Positions 34,511-41,445 of a stretch of 64,000 nt of DNA are shown one piece after another (within the stretch, counting starts at the first letter, position 1; every line of letters begins with the position of its first letter). Location of the stretch: the NCBI RefSeq assembly GCF_008365375.1, contig NZ_QOKW01000027.1, positions 1 to 64,000 of the forward strand, written 5' to 3'. The notes under the pieces are model-generated. The model saw only the letters and a list, made by a program, of their open reading frames with translations. It was not told where the DNA came from and did not search any database. This DNA comes from Roseomonas genomospecies 6 (GTDB lineage: Bacteria > Pseudomonadota > Alphaproteobacteria > Azospirillales > Azospirillaceae). The translations under genes were made by a program, and so were the position numbers.

Positions 34511-34981
34511 ATGAGGATGCGTACCCTGTTGATCGGCGCCGCTTCGGCGCTCGCCCTGATGGCCGGCACCGCCATCGCCCAGACGGGCGGTAACACGGTG
34601 AGTCCGACCGTTCCCAGCACCACCACCTCGCCGTCCACCGGACTGAGCACCTCCGGCCCGGGCTCCGCGCCCGGCAGCACCACCGCGCCGGGCACCCCCG
34701 GCTCCACCGGGACCATGAACACCATGCCGGGCGGCGGCACCATGGGCAGCGGCATGCCGGGCACGTCGGGCAGCACCGTGGGCAGCGGCAGCATGGGAAG
34801 CGGGTCGTCGGGCAGCGGGACGTCGGGCAGCGGGACGTCGGGCAACTGGTCGGGCCAGACCGTGGCGCCCTCGGGCATGGGCAACGCCACCAGCAGCACC
34901 GTGCCCCGCGACAACCAGACCTCCACCGGCACCCACTGCCCGCCGGGCACCCCGAATTGCGGTCCGGACGGCAGCCAGTAA
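34511..34981 (+). CDS. Exported Gly/Ser/Thr-rich low-complexity protein
   Basis: A 156-residue protein with a signal peptide (about 1-23, ending AIAQ). The mature part is almost entirely Gly, Ser, Thr, Pro and Met. Near the middle is an array of GTSGS-type units encoded by a near-perfect 15-nt tandem repeat (about 34805-34850). Two cysteines lie close to the end (HCPPGTPNCGPDG). GGAGAG precedes the ATG. A strong terminator follows. Function unknown; probably periplasmic or envelope-associated. Confidence 0.72.
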   Translation: MRMRTLLIGAASALALMAGTAIAQTGGNTVSPTVPSTTTSPSTGLSTSGPGSAPGSTTAPGTPGSTGTMNTMPGGGTMGSGMPGTSGSTVGSGSMGSGSSGSGTSGSGTSGNWSGQTVAPSGMGNATSSTVPRDNQTSTGTHCPPGTPNCGPDGSQ

Positions 34982-35001
34982 GGACCAGCCGGACTTGAGG
35001 G

Positions 35002-35036
35002 AACGGGCGCGCCGGGACCACCGGCGCGCCCGTTTC
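35002..35036. terminator. Terminator between convergent genes
   Basis: A perfect 14-bp stem (AACGGGCGCGCCGG and its complement) encloses a 5-nt loop. It lies between the Gly-rich protein gene and the histidine kinase gene, which are convergent, and could stop both. Confidence 0.8.
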
Positions 35037-35054
35037 TCGTTCAGGCCACCGGGT

Positions 35055-37349
35055 TCAGGCCACCGGTTCCGGCCGGACCTCCGGGGGCTCGCAGGGCTCC
35101 GCCGCCGGGGCTTCCGCGGGGAAGCGCAGCACGAAGCAGGTGCCGCCGCCCTGCCGGCTTTCCACCCGGATGCTGCCGCGCAGGCGGGTGGCCACGATGT
35201 TGTAGACGATGTGCAGGCCGAGCCCGCTTCCCCCTTCGCCGCGCCGTGTCGTGAAAAAGGGGTCGAAGATGCGCCCCAGATCGGCGGGGGGAATGCCGCA
35301 ACCGTCGTCGGAGAACCGCAGCTCGACCTCCTGCGGGTTGGGGCGGGTGACGGCGACGGTCAGCGTGCCGGCCCGCCCGTCCGGATAGGCGTGGATCACC
35401 GCGTTCATGGTCAGATTGGTCAGAACCTGGAACAGAGCGCCGGGATAGCTGTCCACCCACAGGCCCGCCGGGCATTCCACCGCCACCCGGTGGCGGGTCT
35501 GCTTCAGCCGCGGGCGCAGGCTGGTCAGCACGTCGTCCAGATAGGCGGCCAGATCGACGCTGCGCCGCTCCTCGCTGGTCTGGTCCACGGCGGTCTGCTT
35601 GAAGCTCTGGATCAGTTCGGCGGCGCGGTTCAGGTTGGTCTCGATCAGCCGGCAGGCCTCCCCCGCGGTGGCGAGATAGCCGGTGAAGTCGGCCCGGCGC
35701 AGCGTGTTGGCCTCCACCCCGCGGACCACCCGGCGGGTCTGGTCGGCCAGATGGGTGATGCCGGTCAGGGCGATGCCCACGGGGGTGTTCACCTCGTGCG
35801 CCACCCCCGCCACCATCCCGCCGAGCGAGGCCATCTTCTCCGCCTGGATGAGATGGGCCTGGGTTTCGCGAAGCTCCGCCAGGGCGGCTTCGGCGCGCCG
35901 CTTGGCGGCCTCCGTCTCCTCCTCCGACCGTTTGCGCAGCGTGATGTCGTTGACGGCGACCAGGATCGCCGGCTCGTCCACGTCGCAAATCTCCACGGCG
36001 GAGATCATCGCCCAGAAGGGGCGGCCTCCGGCGGTGCGCATCTCCATCTCCAGGTCGCTCGCGGCCCCCCGCTCGGCCACCAATCGGGACAGGCGGGCCG
36101 CGTCGGACGGGTGGACGAAGAACCGCCCGTCGCGCGTCAGGGTCAGCCGCGTCCCCTCCGCCCCGAACAGCGCCTCGGCCTGCGGGTTGGCGAACAGGAC
36201 GCAATCGTCCGACCGCCGCGCGATCACGATGGGAAAGGGCGAGGCCGCCAGGATGGCGCGCATCCGCCCCTCCCCCGCCTTCAGCGCCTCGGCGTAGGCG
36301 TGGGTTTCGACCAGCGCGGTGCCGAAGCGCTCCACGCTGGTGGAGATGGCCTGAAGCTCCGCGAACAGGGCGGGCGGCAGCCGGACGGACCGGCGCTCCT
36401 GCTGCACCATGGCCAGCGCCCGCGAGGCGCGGCGGATCGGGCGGACGACATGGAGCCGCAGCAGCACGTAGAGGACGATCTGAACCGCCGACGCCACCCC
36501 CAAGCCGACCAGCACGATCCACAGGCCGCTGCGCGCCTGCCCGGTCAGCGTGCCGGCGATTCGCCGCGTGCTGGTCGTGGCGGCGTCGGTCAGGCTGGCG
36601 CTGAGGTCGTTCAGGACGCCGTGGGCGATTTCCGTCTCCAGCCCCATCAGCCCCGCCTCGGACAGGATGGTCCGGCGCAGGGTGAACAGGTCGCCCAGCC
36701 CGTCCAGGTCGCGCGCCGCGCGGACCAGCGGCGCCCGCGCCCCCGGCTCCAGCGGGATCAGCGCGTTCACCACCTCCGCCGCGTGCCGGTGGAAGCGGTC
36801 GGACTGGGCGGCAAGCTGGTTCGCGTCCGTCGCTGCCAAGCCGCCCGCCAGCGCCTCCAGCGCGCGGTGGAACGGCTCCTGCACCGGCAGGGGCGCGCCG
36901 GAGCGCAGAAGATGCAGGAACGCCTCGTCCCCCTTTTCCCGCAGGGCCGTGGCCCGGGCCGCCAGGGCGTCGATGGAATCGGCCCGCTCCGCCGTGCGGC
37001 GCACCGCCTGGATCGCCTGTTCGAGCCGCTGGAGGATGGCCGGAGCCGCCTCGAAGCGCCGCGACACCTCCTCCACCTCGGCCAGAGCGCCGGCGCGCTC
37101 CTCCGGCGAGCGGGAGCGCAGGACGGCCTCGGCCAACTGGCCCATGCGGGCGGCGAAGACGGCGTATTCGTGCTGGCGGGTGATTTGCGGAACGATGGCG
37201 CGGTCGGCCTCCTCGGCGAGGTCGAGCACCCGCAGGAAGGCCCCGCCGACCCCGAAGGTCAGCCCGGCCATCAGAAACGCCGTGGCCAGCGCGGTCAGCA
37301 TCGTCACCGTGTGCAGCCGAAGCCGCCGGCCATCCCGTTTTCCCGTCAC
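35055..37349 (-). CDS. Membrane sensor histidine kinase (PAS, HATPase)
   Basis: A 764-residue kinase. TM1 lies at about 13-35. The periplasmic helical sensor region covers about 40-270, and TM2 about 272-297 (GLWIVLVGLGVASAVQIVLYVLL). A HAMP-like linker is followed by a PAS domain (about 355-475, ILAASPFPIVIARRSDDCVLF). The DHp H-box is KMASLGGMVAGVAHEVNTPVG. The ATPase domain has LTNLTMNAVIHAYP, SDDGCGIPPADLGRIFDPFF and GGSGLGLHIVYNIV. The His-Glu-Val-Asn variant of the H-box is the HWE-unlike type common in PAS kinases. There is no receiver domain and no response regulator next door, so the partner is unknown. Confidence 0.93.
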   Translation of the reverse strand: MTGKRDGRRLRLHTVTMLTALATAFLMAGLTFGVGGAFLRVLDLAEEADRAIVPQITRQHEYAVFAARMGQLAEAVLRSRSPEERAGALAEVEEVSRRFEAAPAILQRLEQAIQAVRRTAERADSIDALAARATALREKGDEAFLHLLRSGAPLPVQEPFHRALEALAGGLAATDANQLAAQSDRFHRHAAEVVNALIPLEPGARAPLVRAARDLDGLGDLFTLRRTILSEAGLMGLETEIAHGVLNDLSASLTDAATTSTRRIAGTLTGQARSGLWIVLVGLGVASAVQIVLYVLLRLHVVRPIRRASRALAMVQQERRSVRLPPALFAELQAISTSVERFGTALVETHAYAEALKAGEGRMRAILAASPFPIVIARRSDDCVLFANPQAEALFGAEGTRLTLTRDGRFFVHPSDAARLSRLVAERGAASDLEMEMRTAGGRPFWAMISAVEICDVDEPAILVAVNDITLRKRSEEETEAAKRRAEAALAELRETQAHLIQAEKMASLGGMVAGVAHEVNTPVGIALTGITHLADQTRRVVRGVEANTLRRADFTGYLATAGEACRLIETNLNRAAELIQSFKQTAVDQTSEERRSVDLAAYLDDVLTSLRPRLKQTRHRVAVECPAGLWVDSYPGALFQVLTNLTMNAVIHAYPDGRAGTLTVAVTRPNPQEVELRFSDDGCGIPPADLGRIFDPFFTTRRGEGGSGLGLHIVYNIVATRLRGSIRVESRQGGGTCFVLRFPAEAPAAEPCEPPEVRPEPVA

Positions 37350-37451
37350 CCGCTGCCCCTCCGGCGTTGCGGCGCCCAGGCCGTCAGGATAGCCGCTTCC
37401 GCGCGACGGGGAAATGGTGGTATGCCGAACAGTCCGAGGATACGGATACCC

Positions 37452-38165
37452 CTACGGAACCGCCGCGTCCTCCAGGCTGGCGGTTCCGGCGGCGGTGGCG
37501 GCCAGAGTGCGGAACAGCGCCTGCTGGCGCGGGTCGGCGACGAGATATTCGGGATGCCACTGCACCCCGATCAGGAAGGGATGGCGGACCGCCTCGATCC
37601 CCTGGACGATCCCCACCGTCTCGCGCGCCACGACGCGCAGCCCATCGCCCAGCCGGTCCACCGCCTGATGATGCAGCGCGTTCACCCGGCATTCGGAAAT
37701 GCCCAGGATGCGGTAGAGATGGCTGCGCGGGTCGATGCGGATGCGCTTGCGGGGCAGGACGGTGCGCAGGCGCGGCGCCTCCTCGTACACCTCGTGGATG
37801 TCGGTGAGCAGCGACCCGCCGCGGTGCACGTTGATCATCTGCGATCCGCGGCAGATGCCCAGCACGGGCAGCCGCCGCGCCGCCGCGCCGTCCAGCGCGC
37901 TCAGTTCCAGCCGGTCGCGTTCCGGGTCGATGCGCATCTTCGGAAGGGCGGCCTCGCCGTAAAGCGCGGCGTCGATGTCGTCACCGCCGCCGACCACCAG
38001 CCCGTCCAGCCGCTCGATGGGAAAGGGGTCGCGCGCCGTGATGCGCACCGCCCGCGCCCCGGCGCGGCGCAGGGCCAGACGGTTCGCCCACCAGGCGATG
38101 CGGCTGCCGTGCACCGACGCGGTGACCCCGATCAGGGGGCGTTCCTTCCCGATGAAGGCGGCCAT
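37452..38165 (-). CDS. Class-I glutamine amidotransferase (gamma-glutamyl-GABA hydrolase-like)
   Basis: A 237-residue peptidase C26/PuuD-like protein. The nucleophile Cys105 is in LGICRGSQMINVHRGGSL. His204 and Glu206 are in VQWHPEYL. The substrate-loop GLVVGGGDDIDAALYG is typical. Family members hydrolyse gamma-glutamyl amides such as gamma-glutamyl-GABA. Its ATG overlaps the stop of the amidoligase gene by one base (TGATG), so the two are coupled. In published neighbourhood surveys this GATase class pairs with amidoligases, which suggests one enzyme builds and the other trims or edits a gamma-glutamyl-type amide. Confidence 0.92.
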   Translation of the reverse strand: MAAFIGKERPLIGVTASVHGSRIAWWANRLALRRAGARAVRITARDPFPIERLDGLVVGGGDDIDAALYGEAALPKMRIDPERDRLELSALDGAAARRLPVLGICRGSQMINVHRGGSLLTDIHEVYEEAPRLRTVLPRKRIRIDPRSHLYRILGISECRVNALHHQAVDRLGDGLRVVARETVGIVQGIEAVRHPFLIGVQWHPEYLVADPRQQALFRTLAATAAGTASLEDAAVP

Positions 38166-39151
38166 CAGACGGCCAGCCGCCGGCCCGCCTCGGCGGCCCA
38201 GCCGTCCAGCGCCTTGCGCGCGGCGAAGGCACGGAAGTCCGCCCCCAGCGCGTCGAGCCGGCCGCGGTCCGCCGCCAGTTCCTCCACCGCCACCCAGCGG
38301 TTCCAGTCCTGGGCCAGGGTCCAGCCGGGATCGCCCAGCCGCGCGTTCGGCAGGCGGTAATGGAAGGTCGGGCGGGGCCGCACATGCGGGTCGCGCAGCT
38401 TGGCCGCCATCGTCTCCGGGGCGAGATGGGCGAACAGCGGAAACAGGTCCAGCTCGCGGTTGCGGGTCGGGTTGGTCTCCAGATAGTCGGTGATCAGCCC
38501 GTCGAGATCCGGACGGTAGGCGGGATCGACCACCTTCACCGCATAGTCCACCGGAAAGGCCGCGATGAAGCCGGTCAGGCGGCGGGTCGGGTCCACGCGG
38601 ATCTCGCGGCGCAGCCAGGAGGCCAGGAGCAGGAAGGCCTTCAGGTGGTCGAGCAGGTAATCCCCGTCGGTGCGCGCCACCTGCGGGTTCAGGTGCAGCC
38701 CGAAGGCGAACAGCGGGCTGGCGTCCGTGCCGGCGGCGCCCTGGGCGCGCAGCGCGGCGAACAGGGGCTCCAGCTCCGCCAGCCGGGTTATGGGAACGGG
38801 CGGAGCGGCGATCTCGAAGGGCATGACGAGGCTGCCGATGTTGCCCCACCAGGGCCGCAGCGCCTCCACCACGCCATCGATCGCTTTGCCGACCGCTCCG
38901 GATTCGTCGCCGTTCGGCTTGCCGGGATGGGCGGAGCGCATGTCCAGCTCCACCGAGAAGTCGCCGAGCCGCGTGCCGGTCACCCGGCAGCGGTGCGGGC
39001 TTTCCGGTTCCAGCGCGCCGCCGTAGAGGCTGCGCACGACCGCCGCCGCGGAGGGGGCGTCGAGATTGGCGAACTCGACCTCCACGCCGACCGTGCGCTG
39101 GGCGCCGTCCGTCGTGGTGGAATGGGGGGGCGTGCGGAATGCTGTGTCCAT
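38165..39151 (-). CDS. Amidoligase family protein (predicted COOH-NH2 ligase)
   Basis: A 328-residue protein of the amidoligase family, distant relatives of glutamine synthetase/GCS that form amide bonds using ATP. The N-terminal strand VGVEVEFANLDAP carries the Glu-x-Glu metal-binding motif (residues 24-26). GDFSVELDMR supplies further acidic ligands, GLHLNPQVARTDGDYLLDH the conserved His, and the C-terminus is helical. It is the first gene of a two-gene unit with a class-I glutamine amidotransferase and is flanked on both sides by sensor histidine kinases. The natural substrate is unknown. The ATG at 39151 is the first start. Confidence 0.9.
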   Translation of the reverse strand: MDTAFRTPPHSTTTDGAQRTVGVEVEFANLDAPSAAAVVRSLYGGALEPESPHRCRVTGTRLGDFSVELDMRSAHPGKPNGDESGAVGKAIDGVVEALRPWWGNIGSLVMPFEIAAPPVPITRLAELEPLFAALRAQGAAGTDASPLFAFGLHLNPQVARTDGDYLLDHLKAFLLLASWLRREIRVDPTRRLTGFIAAFPVDYAVKVVDPAYRPDLDGLITDYLETNPTRNRELDLFPLFAHLAPETMAAKLRDPHVRPRPTFHYRLPNARLGDPGWTLAQDWNRWVAVEELAADRGRLDALGADFRAFAARKALDGWAAEAGRRLAV

Positions 39152-39226
39152 GGCGCCCGTTCAACACGGCGCGCCGCACGGCGGTTCCCCGCCGCTCCCG
39201 CCGTCTCCGGAATCGACCGGCTATGA

Positions 39227-40906
39227 TCAGTCGGTTGCCGAAGCGCCTTCGGATGCGCGCGGCAGATAGAGCGTCACGGTGGTGCCGGCTCCGACGGTGC
39301 TGGTCACGGTGACGGTCCCCCCCGACTGCCGGGCGAAGCCGAAGACCTGGCTGAGCCCCAGACCGGTCCCCTGCCCCGCCGGCTTGGTGGTGAAGAACGG
39401 CTCGAAGATGCGGCGCAGATGCTCCGGCGGGATGCCGGTCCCGGTGTCGCGGACGGCCAGCGCCACGAAGTCGCCGGTCAGGCCGGTCTCGCCTCCCCGC
39501 CGGCCCGACAGGGTTCGGTTTTCCGCCGTGACGGTCAGCGTGCCGCCGTCCGGCATGGCGTCGCGCGCGTTCACCGCAAGGTTGAGCAGCGCCACCTCCA
39601 TGGCGTCCGGATCGGCCATGATCGACCACAGGTCGTCCGGAACGATCAGGGCGGTGTCCACCGCGCTTCCGGCGGAGCGTGCCAGCAGCGCCTCCAGCGA
39701 CGCCTTGCGCTCCTGAAGGAGGAAGGGCACCGGTTCGTAGACGGATCGGCGGCCGAAGGCGGCCATCTGCCGCATCAGCGCCTGCCCGCGCGCCACGGCG
39801 GTTTCGGTCTCGGTCAGCACGCGGGTCACGCGCTCCGGGTCGTTGAGGCGGCTGCGGATGACGGCGATGCTGCTCATCACGATGGTCAGCAGGTTGGCGA
39901 CGTCGTGGGCGACGCCGCCGGTCATGCGGCCCAGCGCCTCCAGCCGCAGGCTTTCCTCCCGCGCCGCCTCCTCGCGGCGGCGCAACCGCAACTCGCGCAC
40001 GAGAAGCCACAGGAAGGCGCCGGCCATGGTCAGGCTGATCAGCGCCCCCGCCACGGCCAGCCACAGGGCGCTTCTGACCGGAGCGAGATAGGCATCCCGC
40101 GGCATGGCGAAGTGCACCGACCATCCATGGGCGGGCAGCATGCGGAAGGCGACCACCGTCGGGAGGCCTTCCAGGCTCATCCCGTCATAGACGCCGCTTT
40201 CGGCGGCGCGGCGGGCGCGCAGCGCGGAGCCGCTGGCCTGCTGCCCGATCATGCCCGGGTCTCCGCCGGCACGGGCCACCATCCGCCCCTCGGCGTCGAC
40301 AATGGCGGCGATCCAGCCCGGCGGCAGGCTGTCGCCGAACAGCAGGCTCTGGAAGCCTTCCGGCATCACCACCGCCGACAGGACGGCAACCGTGGCGCCG
40401 TTGCGCGTCACCGGCACGCGGATGGGGAAGGCGTGCTGGTCGCGCGGGCCGCGCAGGATCGCGCCGACCGTCGGCTTCCCGGTGTCCACCACGCGCCGGT
40501 GGCTGTCCATCTCCAGCACCGTGCCTGGAGTCCCGCCCACCAGGAAGGGAGCGTCGACCAGCCGGTTTCCCTCCCGGTCGCTGAGCACGATGGTGGTCCA
40601 CAGGGGAAGGGCGCTCTGCACCCGCTCGGCGTATTCGAAGAAGGCCGCCGCATCGAGTTCACGGCCCGCAGCCAGCCCGTCCAGCAGAGGCGACGCGGCC
40701 ACCACCTTCAGCGCGTCCATCTGCGCGGACAGTTCACGGTCGACCAGCGCGGACAGCCGATCCGCCATGGCGACCGCGCTGGCCTCCATCGCGCTCTGCT
40801 CCTCGCGCAGCCAGGCACCGCCCAGGAGCGCGGACAGGACGACCAGCGGCAACAGCGCGGCCAGCACCAGAAGGAACAGCGGACGGTGGTAGGACTTCGT
40901 TGGCAC
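39227..40906 (-). CDS. Sensor histidine kinase with dCache-like sensor
   Basis: A 559-residue kinase from the GTG at 40906; ATG 40993, 41029 and 41068 are in-frame alternatives. TM1 lies at about 8-30 (FLLVLAALLPLVVLSALLGG). The extracellular dCache-like sensor covers about 35-290 (AVVMPEGFQSLLFGDSLPPG). TM2 is SALWLAVAGALISLTMAGAFLWLLV. The H-box is LGRMTGGVAHDVANLLTIVMSS. The ATPase domain has LNLAVNARDAMPDGG, RDTGTGIPPEHLRRIFEPFFTTK and GTGLGLSQVFGFARQSGG. There is no receiver domain. It lies downstream of an AT-rich promoter region and divergently from the hybrid kinase at 41446. Confidence 0.88.
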   Translation of the reverse strand: MPTKSYHRPLFLLVLAALLPLVVLSALLGGAWLREEQSAMEASAVAMADRLSALVDRELSAQMDALKVVAASPLLDGLAAGRELDAAAFFEYAERVQSALPLWTTIVLSDREGNRLVDAPFLVGGTPGTVLEMDSHRRVVDTGKPTVGAILRGPRDQHAFPIRVPVTRNGATVAVLSAVVMPEGFQSLLFGDSLPPGWIAAIVDAEGRMVARAGGDPGMIGQQASGSALRARRAAESGVYDGMSLEGLPTVVAFRMLPAHGWSVHFAMPRDAYLAPVRSALWLAVAGALISLTMAGAFLWLLVRELRLRRREEAAREESLRLEALGRMTGGVAHDVANLLTIVMSSIAVIRSRLNDPERVTRVLTETETAVARGQALMRQMAAFGRRSVYEPVPFLLQERKASLEALLARSAGSAVDTALIVPDDLWSIMADPDAMEVALLNLAVNARDAMPDGGTLTVTAENRTLSGRRGGETGLTGDFVALAVRDTGTGIPPEHLRRIFEPFFTTKPAGQGTGLGLSQVFGFARQSGGTVTVTSTVGAGTTVTLYLPRASEGASATD

Positions 40907-41445
40907 GCGGGGTTTCCAGATCGGCAGGGAGCGCACTGTACCATGCCCGTCCGACGCCGGAAGCGGCGGTTCCGGTTCGGCGGTCCTGCGCATCCTGCAT
41001 TGACCATGGGTTGTGGGCGTCGCGTCCATCCACCGAAGATAGTCGTTCGCGAAATGGTTGAGGAACATATTTTTCGGGAGCCCGCAAAGGAGTCGCCGCG
41101 GGGGGCCGCATCGGACCCGGCGGGAGCGCTCCGTTCCGCCGGGACGGGAACGCCGTCCGCGCATCGCCATGAACAGCGCGAGGTCCTGCCGCCACCCCAA
41201 GAATTACCCCTTTCGATCAAAAGATTTTCGTGACTTTTTTGAAAACAGATAAATGATTTCGCCTCCTACCCGAACCGCATACCTCTTTATCGCTCCACAA
41301 ACTTCTAATGACTGCAAAGCTTCAAGAAAATAAATCCACTGCATTAACTGCGATTTAACCATGCAAAGGTTATCCCGAACACAGGCGAAGCGATTGCCGC
41401 CTTTCATTCCGGCTGCTTTCCCGCCCGATGGGAGCCTGTGACACG
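40907..41445. other. Divergent promoter region between two histidine kinase genes
   Basis: A 540-nt region with an AT-rich part at about 41210-41400, unusual for this genome. It must contain the promoters of the minus-strand and plus-strand kinase genes. A minus-strand frame at 41204-41407 (67 codons) is present but has no SD and no protein-like pattern. No repeat or riboswitch was recognised. Confidence 0.45.

Noticed and set aside
34800..34855. Tandem repeats that could be read as a CRISPR array
   Set aside because: The units are 15 nt, in frame with a Gly/Ser-rich protein, and have no spacers; they are coding repeats. No CRISPR array was seen in the window.
41204..41407. 67-codon minus-strand frame in the AT-rich kinase promoter region
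   Set aside because: No SD sequence, no conserved pattern, and it lies where divergent promoters are expected.
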